Shown: positions 51,741 to 60,673, numbered from the stretch's first letter. The stretch: 64,000 nt of DNA from Tessaracoccus sp. MC1679 (GCF_014164775.1 NZ_JACJGB010000001.1:310001-374000); one strand, 5' to 3'. The notes: generated from the sequence alone by a model not told the origin. Made by a program: numbers and translations.

Positions 51741-54299
51741 ATGCCTGATATCCCGCAGCCTGGACGGCCGTTCCCCGCGGACGAGACGCCCAACACTGAT
51801 ACCCGCACATACGGACCCGCCTCCACCCCGAAGCACCCCCTCGCCACGGCACCCGTCGGCGCCCCGCCGTTCTCGGTCGACGGCTTCGTGCGAGAGTTCC
51901 TGCACGAGCTCAACACCAACCAGGGTGTGACCCTCTCGGGCTCGAGCGTCAACGACCAGTACCTCGCCCTCGCCAGCACCGTCAAGAACTACCTGATGGC
52001 CCGCTGGCTCGAGACCAAGCGCACCACGCGCGAGGCGAAGGTCAAGACCATCGGCTACCTGTCCGCCGAGTATCTCCTCGGACGGCAGCTGGGCAACGCG
52101 CTGCTCGCCACGGACCTGAGCGACATCGCCAAGCAGGGCCTCGAACTCTGTGGGATCGATCTCCCCACGCTCCGCGCCCAGGAGGTGGAGCCAGGCCTCG
52201 GCAACGGCGGCCTCGGCCGCCTCGCCGCCTGCTTCATCGACTCCATGGCCACCATGGACGTCCCCAGCATCGGCTACGGAATCCGCTACGAGTACGGCAT
52301 CTTCCGCCAGACCTTCGTCGACGGGCGACAGGTCGAGCAGCCCGACACGTGGCTGGCCCTCGGCTCGCCGTGGGAGTTCCCGCACCCCGAGGCCAGCGTC
52401 CAGGTCAATTTCGGCGGTCACACCGAGACCTCCCTGGACGAAGACGGCCGCGAGCACACCCGCTGGGTTCCCGCCTGGAACGTCCTGGCCGTCCCCTACA
52501 ACTACATGGTGCCGGGGTACCTGAACGGTCGCGTCAATACGCTGCGGCTGTGGAGCGCATCGGCCAGCAAGGCGTTCGATCTCCAGATCTTCAACGCAGG
52601 TGACTACGCCCAGGCGGTGCGAGCCCAGACCTTCGCGGAGAACATCTCCAAGGTGCTCTATCCCGAGGACTCGACGCCGCAGGGCAAGGAGCTGCGCCTG
52701 CAGCAGCAGTACTTCTTCGTGGCGGCCTCGCTGCACGACTTCCTCACCAACGAGCTCGAGGAGGGCTTCGACCTGCACAACCTGTCGGAGCGGATCATCT
52801 TCCAGCTCAACGACACCCACCCCGTCATCGCCGTGCCGGAGCTCATGCGCGTCCTCATCGACGACAAGGGCTTCGAGTGGGACGAGGCGTGGAAGGTCAC
52901 CAGGTCCTGCTTCGCCTACACCTGCCACACGCTGCTGCCTGAGGCCCTCGAAGTGTGGTCGACCGAGCTGCTCGGGCGCCTGCTGCCGCGCCACCTGGAG
53001 ATCATCTTCAGGATCAACGAGGAGTTCCTCGCCGAGGTGCGCGAGGCGTTCCCGGGCGACGAGATGCGCGCCCGCAGGATGTCGATGATCACCGAGTACC
53101 CGGAGCGCGGCGTTCGGATGGCCTACCTGGCCACCGTGGCGGGCACCAAGGTCAACGGCGTCGCCGAGCTGCACTCGCAGCTCCTCCGCGACAAGGTGCT
53201 GCCGGACTTCTCCCAGTTGTGGCCGGACAAGTTCACCAACGTCACCAACGGCGTCACCCCGCGTCGCTTCGTGCGGATGGCCAACTTCAAGCTCGCCGAA
53301 CTCATCACGGACCACATCGGCCCCGGCTGGGTCACGGATCTTGAGCGGCTCAAGGAGCTCGAGCCCTACGCCGACGACCCCGAGTTCCAGGAGAGGTTCC
53401 GCGAAGTCAAGGCGTGGAACAAGAAGCGCCTGACCGATCTGCTGCTCAAGCGCGACGGTATCGAACTCCCCGCCGGCCACATGCTCGACGTGATGGTCAA
53501 GCGCCTCCACGAGTACAAGCGCCAGTCCCTCAAGCTGCTCCACATCGTCTCGCTGTACGAGCAGGTGATCAGCGGCAAGATCGAGGCTTCCGAGGTCACG
53601 CCGCGCACCGTCGTGTTCGGCGCGAAGGCGGCCCCCGGCTACCGGATGGCCAAGGACACGATCCACCTGATCAACTCCGTGGCCAGGAAGGTCAACTCCG
53701 ACGAGCGGCTCGAGGGTCGTCTCAAGGTGGCGTTCCCGGCCAACTACAACGTGACCCTGGCTGAGAAGCTGATCCCGGCCTCGGACCTCTCGGAGCAGAT
53801 CTCGCTGGCCGGCATGGAGGCCTCGGGCACGGGCAACATGAAGTTCGCGCTCAACGGCGCGCTGACCATCGGCACGGACGACGGCGCGAACGTCGAGATC
53901 CGGCGCCTGGTGGGCGACAAGCACTTCTTCCTGTTCGGCATGGTTGAGCCGGAGGTCGCGGAGCTGGGCGCGAAGGGCTACAACCCGGGCTCGTACTACG
54001 AGTCCAACCCGCAGCTGAAGGCGGCGCTGGATCTCATCCTCTCGGGCGAGTTCAGCTACGGCGACACCCACATGTTCGACTCGGTGGTGTTCAACCTGCT
54101 GCACCACGACCGGTTCATGGCGCTGGCGGACTTCCAGCCCTACATCGAGGCGCAGGCGAAGGTGGAGGCGAAGTACGCCGACCAGAAGGCGTGGACGCGT
54201 TCAGCCATCCTCAACGTGGCGCGCAGCGGCTACTTCAGCTCGGACCGCTCGATGCGCGACTACCTGCAGCGCATCTGGCACACCACCCCGATGATCTGA
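51741..54299 (+). CDS. glgP: Glycogen/alpha-glucan phosphorylase
   Basis: An 852-residue GT35 phosphorylase releasing glucose-1-phosphate from alpha-1,4-glucans. Motifs: GYLSAEYLLGRQLGNALL, EPGLGNGGLGRLAACFIDSMAT, FQLNDTHPVIAVPELMRVL, TNGVTPRRF, VKRLHEYKRQSLKLLHIVSLYE, and the PLP lysine Lys701 in EASGTGNMKFALNGALTIGT. ATG 51741 lies 7 nt after TAATGT and lacks a clear ribosome binding site (probable leaderless). A strong hairpin terminator follows the stop. It lies divergently from the unknown 494-residue protein. Confidence 0.97.
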   Translation: MPDIPQPGRPFPADETPNTDTRTYGPASTPKHPLATAPVGAPPFSVDGFVREFLHELNTNQGVTLSGSSVNDQYLALASTVKNYLMARWLETKRTTREAKVKTIGYLSAEYLLGRQLGNALLATDLSDIAKQGLELCGIDLPTLRAQEVEPGLGNGGLGRLAACFIDSMATMDVPSIGYGIRYEYGIFRQTFVDGRQVEQPDTWLALGSPWEFPHPEASVQVNFGGHTETSLDEDGREHTRWVPAWNVLAVPYNYMVPGYLNGRVNTLRLWSASASKAFDLQIFNAGDYAQAVRAQTFAENISKVLYPEDSTPQGKELRLQQQYFFVAASLHDFLTNELEEGFDLHNLSERIIFQLNDTHPVIAVPELMRVLIDDKGFEWDEAWKVTRSCFAYTCHTLLPEALEVWSTELLGRLLPRHLEIIFRINEEFLAEVREAFPGDEMRARRMSMITEYPERGVRMAYLATVAGTKVNGVAELHSQLLRDKVLPDFSQLWPDKFTNVTNGVTPRRFVRMANFKLAELITDHIGPGWVTDLERLKELEPYADDPEFQERFREVKAWNKKRLTDLLLKRDGIELPAGHMLDVMVKRLHEYKRQSLKLLHIVSLYEQVISGKIEASEVTPRTVVFGAKAAPGYRMAKDTIHLINSVARKVNSDERLEGRLKVAFPANYNVTLAEKLIPASDLSEQISLAGMEASGTGNMKFALNGALTIGTDDGANVEIRRLVGDKHFFLFGMVEPEVAELGAKGYNPGSYYESNPQLKAALDLILSGEFSYGDTHMFDSVVFNLLHHDRFMALADFQPYIEAQAKVEAKYADQKAWTRSAILNVARSGYFSSDRSMRDYLQRIWHTTPMI

Positions 54300-54313
54300 C
54301 CCCGGTTCACCGA

Positions 54314-54351
54314 CGCTGAGGGCCCCTGCTGACCGGCAGGGGCCCTCAGCG
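54314..54351 (+). terminator. Intrinsic terminator of glgP
   Basis: Perfect 16-bp stem (54314-54329 with 54336-54351; CGCTGAGGGCCCCTGC paired to its complement) around a 6-nt TGACCG loop, 14 nt after the glgP stop. No T tract, as usual in this genome. Confidence 0.85.
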
Positions 54352-54369
54352 CTCCCAGCCGCCGTCCCA

Positions 54370-54516
54370 CCGCTGGCTGAGGAGCCGCGAACCCGTCCCC
54401 CACCGCTGGCTGAGGTGCCGCGAAGCGGCCTCGAAGCCTAAAGAACGTGACCTTGTCAGCTCACGTTTCACAGGCTTCGAGGCTCGTCGCTACGCTCCTC
54501 GCTGCTCAGCCAACGG
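54370..54516 (+). repeat. Palindromic repeat family A, copy A5 (a-core-b, with extra left end)
   Basis: A truncated left end (CCGCTGGCTGAGGAGCCGCG) is followed by a full element: left a-type hairpin GAGGTGCCGCGAAGCGGCC, core AACGTGACCTTGTCAGC and TCACGTTT, then a right b-type hairpin GCTCGTCGCTACGCTCCTCGC. It sits between the glgP terminator and the convergent siderophore ATPase gene. Confidence 0.85.
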
Positions 54517-54544
54517 AAGGGGTCGTCGCTATGCTCGTCGCCCC

Positions 54545-55351
54545 TCACCCAGGAGGTGGAGGGCTGACGTGGTGGCGGCCGATCGGGACCACCAGTGGGG
54601 TGCCCGAGACCGGGTCGGGGATCACCCGGCTGGGCACGCCGAAGACGTCGCGCACCATCTCCTCCGTGACGACCTCCGACGGCGCACCCGCCGCGACAAC
54701 GGCGCCCTCGCGCATCGCGATCAGCCGGTCGCTGTAGCGCGCGGCCAGGTTGAGGTCGTGCAGCACCATCACCACCGTCGTGCCCCGCTGCCGGTTGAGG
54801 TCGACGACGAGGTCCAGCACCTCGACGGCGCGCGCGATGTCGAGGAACGAGATGGGCTCATCCAGCAGCAGGGTCGCGGTGCGCTGCGCGAGCACGGTGG
54901 CGATCCACACCCGCTGACGCTGCCCGCCCGACAGCTGGTCCACCCGTCGCCCCGCCAACTCCGCCGTCCGGGTCATCCCCAGGGCCTCGTCGACGGCGTC
55001 CTGATCCGCCCGCGACCATCCACCCAGCATCCCCCGGTGCGGGTGCCTTCCCAGGCCCACCAGCTCCGCGACCGTCATCGCCTCCGGCGTGATCGGCGAC
55101 TGCGGCAGCAACCCCAGCCGCCGCGCCAGCTCGCGGGCGGGCAGCGTGGCCACGTCGTCGCCGTCGAGCAGGATCTGCCCCGACGACGGCGCCAGCAGCC
55201 GGCTGAAGCCGCGCAGCAGCGTGGACTTCCCGCAGCCGTTGGGCCCGACGATGCTCGTGATCCGCCCCGCCGGCACCTCCAAGTCCAGGTCCCGTGCGAC
55301 GACACGCTCGCCGTAGCCCAGCGTGACCGAGCGTGCGATCAGCTCACCCAT
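54545..55351 (-). CDS. Iron-siderophore ABC transporter ATPase (FecE/FepC-like)
   Basis: A 268-residue ATPase: Walker A GPNGCGKSTLLRG, Q-loop LPQSPITPEAMTVAELVGLGRHPHR, signature LSGGQRQRVWIA, Walker B TLLLDEPISFLDIA, H-loop VLHDLNLAARYSDR. All are characteristic of ferric-siderophore, haem and cobalamin importers. The ATG at 55351 overlaps the upstream permease by 8 bp. Last gene of the five-gene siderophore operon. Confidence 0.95.
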   Translation of the reverse strand: MGELIARSVTLGYGERVVARDLDLEVPAGRITSIVGPNGCGKSTLLRGFSRLLAPSSGQILLDGDDVATLPARELARRLGLLPQSPITPEAMTVAELVGLGRHPHRGMLGGWSRADQDAVDEALGMTRTAELAGRRVDQLSGGQRQRVWIATVLAQRTATLLLDEPISFLDIARAVEVLDLVVDLNRQRGTTVVMVLHDLNLAARYSDRLIAMREGAVVAAGAPSEVVTEEMVRDVFGVPSRVIPDPVSGTPLVVPIGRHHVSPPPPG

Positions 55352-56363
55352 GGATCTCCTCCTCCGAGGTTGAACGCAGCAGCAGCGCCACCAGCATGGG
55401 CGCGCCGAGAAGCCCGGTGATGATCCCCACCGGCAGGGGCCCCCACGGCCACCGGGCGTCACCCAGCAGGTCCGCGCCGAGGACGACCATCGCCCCGACG
55501 AGCGCCGCCAACGGCAACGACGAGCGCCCCTGGTTGAGCCGGCGCGCGATGGGTCCGGCGAGCAGGCCGACGAAGGCGATCGGCCCCGCCACCGAGGTCG
55601 CCGCCGCGGTGAGCAGCACCACCACCAGCAGCACCGCGAGCCGCACCCGCGACACCCGCACGCCCAGCCCGCCGGCCAGGTCGTCGCCCACCTCGATCAG
55701 CCGCAGCGGACGGCCCAGCATCAGCAGCAGCGGCAGCCCCACCGCAACAGCCACCCAGATCCGGCCAACGCCGTCCCAGTTCACCCCGCTCAGGCTGCCG
55801 CCGAGCCACCTCATCGCGTCGCGGGCCTGGTAGACGCTGCCGCGGATGAGCACCCAGTGGATGACCGCCTGCAGCGCGAACGCCAGCCCGAGGCCGATGA
55901 GGATGATCCGGTTCGACGCCGAGTGGGCGCCGCCGGAGAGCGCGAAGATTCCCACCGCCACCGCGAGCCCGCCGGCGAAGGCCGCGGCGGTGACCTGCGC
56001 GCCGCTCAGCCCGAACACGACGAGACCGGTGATGGCGGCCGCGCTGGCGCCGAGCGTCACGCCCATCACGTCGGGGCTCGCCAGGGGGTTGCGCAGCATC
56101 GACTGGAACGCGGCGCCGGAGCCACCCAGCGCCATCCCCGAGGCGAGGGCGACCAGCGCGATCGGCAGTTTCGTCTCCAGGAAGATGAAGCTCGCCGGGC
56201 CGAGGTCCTCACCCATCAGGATCCGCACCGCGTCGACGGCGGCGATCTGGTAGTCGCCCAGCAGCGCCCGCACGAGGAACAGCCCCACGGTCACGGCAGC
56301 GGCGGCCGCGAGGAGGAGCCGGCGGCGGCGCACCGTCGCGGCGAGGAGTGAGGCGGCGCTCAT
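55344..56363 (-). CDS. FecCD-family siderophore ABC permease (second subunit)
   Basis: A 339-residue permease with about 9-10 helices and the FecCD motifs LALASGMALGGSGAAFQSMLRNPLASPDVMGVTLGASAAA, RLAVLLVVVLLTAAATSVAGPIAFVGLLAGPIAR and the C-terminal GADLLGDARWPWGPLPVGIITGLLGAPMLVALLLR. It forms the membrane channel with the paralogous permease upstream. The ATG at 56363 overlaps that gene's stop by 4 bp. Confidence 0.94.
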   Translation of the reverse strand: MSAASLLAATVRRRRLLLAAAAAVTVGLFLVRALLGDYQIAAVDAVRILMGEDLGPASFIFLETKLPIALVALASGMALGGSGAAFQSMLRNPLASPDVMGVTLGASAAAITGLVVFGLSGAQVTAAAFAGGLAVAVGIFALSGGAHSASNRIILIGLGLAFALQAVIHWVLIRGSVYQARDAMRWLGGSLSGVNWDGVGRIWVAVAVGLPLLLMLGRPLRLIEVGDDLAGGLGVRVSRVRLAVLLVVVLLTAAATSVAGPIAFVGLLAGPIARRLNQGRSSLPLAALVGAMVVLGADLLGDARWPWGPLPVGIITGLLGAPMLVALLLRSTSEEEIHG

Positions 56364-57334
56364 GCGTGCACCGACCTGCGCACCAGCGCCACCAGCACCG
56401 GGGCTCCCAGCAGGAGCACCACCAGGCCGGCGGAGATCTCCGCGGGGGGCATTACCACGCGGCCGATGATGTCCGCGGTGAGCAGCAGCACCGGGCCCAG
56501 CACCAGGGAGCCAGCGATCACGACGCGGTAGTCGGGCCCCATCAGCAGCCGGACGACGTGCGGCACCACGAGCCCCACGAACCCGATGGGGCCGACGACG
56601 GCCACCGAGCCGGCCGCGAGCAGCACCGCGCCGGTGGTGAGCACGGCCCTCGTCCGGCCGAGGCGGGTCCCGAGCGCGGTGGCCAGCTCGTCGCCCACGG
56701 CGAGCGTGTTGAGCGTGCTACCGGCCCACACCGTCAACCCGGCACCGGCGAGGAGAACGGGCAGGGATGGCAGCAGCAGCGGCAGGCCGCGGCCCCCGAT
56801 GGAGCCCACCTGCCAGAACCGCATCACCTCCAGCGCCGCCTGGTTGCGGATCGTGACGGCGGACACGGCGCTGAGGCACGCAGCGGTGACGGCCGCGCCG
56901 AGGAGGACGAGCAGGACCGGATCGTTGCGGCCGCGGCTGAGCAGCGCGACGAAGACGGCGGCCGCGCCGGCGCCCAGGAGGCTCAGCCCGACGACGGTCC
57001 CCTGGGAGGCCCCGACTCCGGTGACGACGCCGAGCGCGATCGCGAGCGCGGCCCCGGCGTTGATGCCGAGCAGGCCCGGGTCGGCGAGCGGGTTGCGGGT
57101 GACGCCCTGGAGGATGGCCCCGGACAGAGCGAGGGCCGCCCCGCAGACCACACCGACGAGGGTGCGGTCCACGCGGGCGGCGAGGATCGTGGCGGTGGCC
57201 GGGTCGCCGCCAGTGAGGAACGACGCGACGTCGACCACCGGCACGCGCACCGAGCCGAGCGCGAAGGAGGCCAGCACCCCGGCCGCCAGACAGCCGACGG
57301 CGATGAGGCCGCCGGCCGCCCGGGTCAGCGTCAC
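56360..57334 (-). CDS. FecCD-family siderophore ABC permease (first subunit)
   Basis: A 324-residue permease paralogous to the next gene: VVCGAALALSGAILQGVTRNPLADPGLLGINAGAALAI, VLLAAGSVAVVGPIGFVGLVVPHVVRLLMGPDYR, and LLLTADIIGRVVMPPAEISAGLVVLLLGAPVLVALVRR. GTG 57334 overlaps the binding-protein stop by 4 bp. The long open frame above that point is antisense-like, Arg-rich sequence within the binding-protein gene and was not used. Confidence 0.94.
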   Translation of the reverse strand: MTLTRAAGGLIAVGCLAAGVLASFALGSVRVPVVDVASFLTGGDPATATILAARVDRTLVGVVCGAALALSGAILQGVTRNPLADPGLLGINAGAALAIALGVVTGVGASQGTVVGLSLLGAGAAAVFVALLSRGRNDPVLLVLLGAAVTAACLSAVSAVTIRNQAALEVMRFWQVGSIGGRGLPLLLPSLPVLLAGAGLTVWAGSTLNTLAVGDELATALGTRLGRTRAVLTTGAVLLAAGSVAVVGPIGFVGLVVPHVVRLLMGPDYRVVIAGSLVLGPVLLLTADIIGRVVMPPAEISAGLVVLLLGAPVLVALVRRSVHA

Positions 57335-58380
57335 TGCACCTTCGCGGCGGCCTCCGCCAGCAGCGGCAGGAACTTCTCGACCGCGACGGGGATGCTCAGC
57401 GGGGTGGGGCTGGACAGCGGCAGCGCCAGCTCCGGGTCCCCGGAGGCCACGAAGGCGCCGCTCTTGAGCGCGGGAAGGTCCTGAATCAGGGGGGCGGCCT
57501 GCAGGTCCTCGAGCTTGACCGAGTCGTCGACGTAGAACACGATCACGTCCGCGTCGAACTCGGAGGCCCGCTCGGCGGACACGTCGACGGAGAACTGCCC
57601 GGGGGCGCCGTCGCTGAGCTCGCTGACGATCGCGGGCGTCTCGAAACCGACGGCGTCCAGGAACCTCGGGCGGGCGTCGGTGGCGGTGTAGAGGCCGAAC
57701 TTGGAGTAGTCGGCCGCGGCGAACCACAGCCAGGCCGCACTCGTCCCGGCGATCTCCGGGTACTCGGCCCCGGCGTCCTCGAGAAGAGCGTTCATCTCGG
57801 CCTCAACCTCCGCCGCACGGTCGCTGCGGCCGACGGCCTGGCCGACGAGCTCCAGCGAGTCCTGCCACGAGGTGGACCACGCCGCCTCGGGGTAGGCGAC
57901 CACGGGCGCCACCTTGCTCAGAGTGTCGTACTCCTCCTGCGTGAGACCGGAGTTCGTGGCCAGGATCAGGTCCGGCTCAAGCGCCACGATCTCCTCGATC
58001 GGGGCTCCCGCCGAGTCGTCGTAGCGGCTGGGCTGCTCGCCGCCCAGCTCGGCCACGGCCTCGTCGAACCAGTCCGTGGAGCCCTCGGCGTTGCCGCCCC
58101 AGGTGATCTCCACCGCGCCCACGGGGACGACGCCCAGCGACACGAGCGTCTCGTGGTCGGTCCAGCCGATGGTCGCGATCCGGGTGGGCTCGGCCTCGAT
58201 GACCGTCTCCCCCAGGGCGTGGGTGACGGTGACGGGGAAGGCGTCGCTCGCCGTCGAGGCTGAGCCTGGGCCGGTGGCCGACGAGGTGGCGCCGTCGGTC
58301 GTGGCGGAGGGGCCGGTGGAGCAGGCGCTGAGCGCGAGCACGGCGGCAACCGCGCCCGCAACGCGGGACAGGAGGGGCAT
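57331..58380 (-). CDS. Iron-siderophore substrate-binding lipoprotein
   Basis: A 349-residue class III periplasmic-binding-like lipoprotein: signal peptide with lipobox LSAC (Cys20), Ser/Thr-rich linker, then TIGWTDHETLVSLGVVPVGAV, ALEPDLILATNSGLTQEEYDTLSKVAPVVAY and the long helix linking both lobes. These are typical FecB/FepB features for ferric-siderophore capture on the outer face of the membrane. AAGGAA ribosome binding site before ATG 58380. It lies 27 bp downstream of the siderophore-interacting protein gene. Confidence 0.94.
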   Translation of the reverse strand: MPLLSRVAGAVAAVLALSACSTGPSATTDGATSSATGPGSASTASDAFPVTVTHALGETVIEAEPTRIATIGWTDHETLVSLGVVPVGAVEITWGGNAEGSTDWFDEAVAELGGEQPSRYDDSAGAPIEEIVALEPDLILATNSGLTQEEYDTLSKVAPVVAYPEAAWSTSWQDSLELVGQAVGRSDRAAEVEAEMNALLEDAGAEYPEIAGTSAAWLWFAAADYSKFGLYTATDARPRFLDAVGFETPAIVSELSDGAPGQFSVDVSAERASEFDADVIVFYVDDSVKLEDLQAAPLIQDLPALKSGAFVASGDPELALPLSSPTPLSIPVAVEKFLPLLAEAAAKVQ

Positions 58381-58407
58381 ATCGGGTTTCCTTGAGGGTA
58401 GGGCCGG

Positions 58408-59250
58408 TCAGACGCGTGCCTGGCCGAGCTTCCAGTAGCCGGAGAACAGGACCGTGTGCCTGTCGACGCCACGCTCGGAGACGAGGTAGCGGCGGCACGA
58501 GGAGGCAAGGTCGCTCTCCCCGCACAGATAGAAGTAGTCGAACGCGTCCGCGTCGAGCTCGCGCAGCAGCGCGAGGGCACGCTCGCCCGGGGCCGCGCCG
58601 TCACGGCTCACCACGGTGAGCCCGGGGTGCCACGGCATCGGAGTGAGGTGGGCCGGGTCCGAGGCCTCGACGATGAGGCGGCAGTCCGGGTCCAGGTCGC
58701 GCGATTCCAGGATGGCGCTCAGGCCGGGCGCGGCGGTCTCGTCGACGACGAAGCACAGGCGCGAGGCGTCGCCAGGGAGGAACAGCGCGCCGCACTGGCG
58801 GAATCCGACGCGATCCCCCGCCGCTGCGGACAGCGCCCACGCCGAGCCAGGCCCCGCGGTGCCGTGCGTGACGATGTCGACATCCAGGGTGCCAGCGATC
58901 GGATCGTGGCGGCGCACGGTGTACCAGCGCAAAACAGGCCGATCCTCCTCCGGGATCTCGGCGACGGCGGCACGGATGTTGAGGCGGTCAGGGTCCGGCA
59001 GCACCAGGCGGCCCGAGGGGCCGGGCATGAGGAGCCCGAAGTACTCGTCGGCGCTGGCGAATCCCAGCCCGACGAAGCCCTCCGCATGGAGGGTGATGCG
59101 CCGGACGGAGGCGGCTGGGGATCCGACGGCCACCACTTCGGCCTCGATCAGCCGATGCCCGGCCGATTCCGGCATGGGGGCCATAGCGCCCCGGTTGGTC
59201 GCCTTGGCGATCCGGGACTGTGCCTTCTCCAGCAGGGTCGAGATGCTCAC
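58408..59250 (-). CDS. Siderophore-interacting protein (FAD-binding ferric-siderophore reductase)
   Basis: A 280-residue ViuB/SIP-family flavoprotein that reduces imported ferric siderophores to release Fe2+. Motifs: RPVLRWYTVRRHDPIAGTLDVDIVTHGTAGPGSAWA (FAD-binding RxYT and HG..GPGS), CFVVDETAAPGLSAILE, and the C-terminal YLCGESDLASSCRRYLVSERGVDRHTVLFSGYWKLG, where the GYWxxG tail is diagnostic. GTG 59250 is 7 nt after a TACCCT box within a DtxR-like site; first gene of the operon. Confidence 0.95.
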   Translation of the reverse strand: MSISTLLEKAQSRIAKATNRGAMAPMPESAGHRLIEAEVVAVGSPAASVRRITLHAEGFVGLGFASADEYFGLLMPGPSGRLVLPDPDRLNIRAAVAEIPEEDRPVLRWYTVRRHDPIAGTLDVDIVTHGTAGPGSAWALSAAAGDRVGFRQCGALFLPGDASRLCFVVDETAAPGLSAILESRDLDPDCRLIVEASDPAHLTPMPWHPGLTVVSRDGAAPGERALALLRELDADAFDYFYLCGESDLASSCRRYLVSERGVDRHTVLFSGYWKLGQARV

Positions 59251-59255
59251 GCGAG

Positions 59256-59274
59256 TAAGGGTACCCTAACCTGA
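59256..59274 (-). promoter_or_regulatory. DtxR/IdeR-type iron box and promoter
   Basis: The 19-bp site TCAGGTTAGGGTACCCTTA (minus strand) matches the DtxR/IdeR consensus (TTAGGTTAGCCTAACCTAA) at 14 of 19 positions, with an AGGGTACCCT palindrome at its centre. It overlaps a -10-like TACCCT (59258-59263); a -35-like TTGCGT lies 16 bp upstream (59280-59285). Iron-dependent repression of the whole siderophore operon is inferred. Confidence 0.72.
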
Positions 59275-59361
59275 GCATTACGCAAAGGGCGTCTTGCTTA
59301 ATGAGCATCGGGAAGGCCGGCCCCAATCCTGAAGAGGGCCGACCCCTACCCGCACCCTGAG

Positions 59362-60012
59362 GAGGCCGCCCTCACTCGCTCCCTGAGGAGGGCCGCCCGA
59401 AGCGGCGCGGCCCGTCCTTTCGCTCCCTGAGGAGGCGCGCCGCCGAAGGCGCGGGTGCCGTCTCGAAGGGTCGTGACTACCACCTTCACGCCGATCTTGT
59501 GGTCAGGTGCGGTGAGCCGTGAGTCGATGCCCGGGCGGCCGTTGCCCAGGGTCTCGATGTGCCGGTCAGCCGGGTCGGTGGTCGGATTGTGGAGGCCGCC
59601 CGGGCATAGCCTCGCGTCTCCCCGCACTCGTCCTCCCTGTGGCGTGGTCTCGTCCCGGGTGTGGGCCGGCAGGGCGGCGCTGGGGTCGGGTCTGCTTGGG
59701 CGGGATGCCGGTGGGGTGATCCTCGGGTTGGGCACCGCTGCGCAGTGCCGCCCTGCCGTCCCCCACCCTCGCTGTCAGGTCCGAGTTCTCGACCCTTCGA
59801 AACTCCCACGGTCGCTTCGCGACGCAGGACCCTCAGGGACCGAACTTAGCCGCCCTGCCGTCCCCCACCCCTGTGTCTGGCCGCGGGTTCTCGACCCTTC
59901 GAGACGTCCTGCGGTCGCTTCGCGACGCAGGACCCTCAGGGACCGAACTTCCGATCCGTGAGGAGGGCCGCCCGCGAAGCGGCGTGGCCCTGTCTCGAAG
60001 GGTCGTCACTGG
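59362..60012. repeat. Repeat cluster B in a gene-free interval, including a 102-bp tandem duplication
   Basis: No convincing gene is seen between 59251 and 60061. The interval holds hairpin units of the form CCCTGAGGAGG...GCCG..GAAG..CGGC...CTCGAAGGGTCGT: two around 59362-59473, one inverted at about 59952-60012. It also holds a direct tandem duplication, 59748-59849 and 59850-59951, each starting CCGCCCTGCCGTCCCCCACCC and ending CCCTCAGGGACCGAACTT. The two short open frames across it are built largely from these repeats. Confidence 0.75.
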
Positions 60013-60061
60013 AGCTGACAAGCAATCTCAACGGTCACTGTGAACAACGGGGATGAGGATG

Positions 60062-60664
60062 CTAGCGGCCGGACGACAGCTTCACGTCGTTGCCCGCCCA
60101 GAACAGGAACCCCTTGAGGATGAGCGTGCCGTTGGATCCGTCGCCCCTCGCCCCGGATTCGACGTCGTTGCCGGCCATGATGGCGATGGACTCATCGATG
60201 ACCCGGACGCCGGGCGGCACGAAGATGTCGTGGCCGGCCATGACCGCAGACAGCTCCATCGTGAGCACCACACCCGGCCCCATCACGTCGTCCAGGTGGA
60301 TGGTGTCGCCACCCCACCACGCGAAGTTGCGGTACAGGGTGGTGCCGGGCGCGACGTCGACGTCCCTGCCCGTCAGGATGGTGAGGGAAGGATGCGCTCC
60401 CTCGACACCAGCCGGCAACGGGTGGGGCCGCGGCGCCGGCGTCGCCGGGTGGCCGACAGCGAGCTCGCCGCCCTCCGGCAGGTCCGCGACGAGCTGGGGG
60501 AACTCGTCGGTGAACCGTGCCAGGAGGGCGGCGTCCTGCCGCTCCCCCAGCTCCTCGACGGTGAGCCGACCGGCGGCGTGCGCTCGTTGAAGCACGTTGA
60601 GCACCGCGTCCCGGTCCGCGTCACCGGCTCGAAGGCGCCTGTGGGGAAGCAGCTCGTCGGACAT
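60062..60664 (-). CDS. DUF1707 domain protein with LiaF-like C-terminal region
   Basis: A 200-residue soluble protein. N-terminal DUF1707 (RLRAGDADRDAVLNVLQRAHAAGRLTVEELGERQDAALLARF) is followed by a Pro-rich linker and a beta-rich C-terminal half (LTILTGRDVDVAPG, FVPPGVRVIDESIAIMAGNDVES, LILKGFLFWAGNDVKL) resembling the cell-wall-active antibiotic response/LiaF C-terminal fold. ATG 60664 lies 6 nt after TAGACT, so it is probably leaderless. A role in envelope stress sensing is a family-level guess. Confidence 0.85.
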   Translation of the reverse strand: MSDELLPHRRLRAGDADRDAVLNVLQRAHAAGRLTVEELGERQDAALLARFTDEFPQLVADLPEGGELAVGHPATPAPRPHPLPAGVEGAHPSLTILTGRDVDVAPGTTLYRNFAWWGGDTIHLDDVMGPGVVLTMELSAVMAGHDIFVPPGVRVIDESIAIMAGNDVESGARGDGSNGTLILKGFLFWAGNDVKLSSGR

Positions 60665-60673
60665 GCCAACAGT

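Noticed and set aside
59346..59961. Overlapping open frames on both strands (129 and 168 codons) in the repeat cluster
   Set aside because: Composition is dominated by Arg/Pro/Ser, frames run through the hairpin repeats and the tandem duplication, and no family is recognisable. A decayed gene cannot be excluded for the minus-strand part around 59480-59640.
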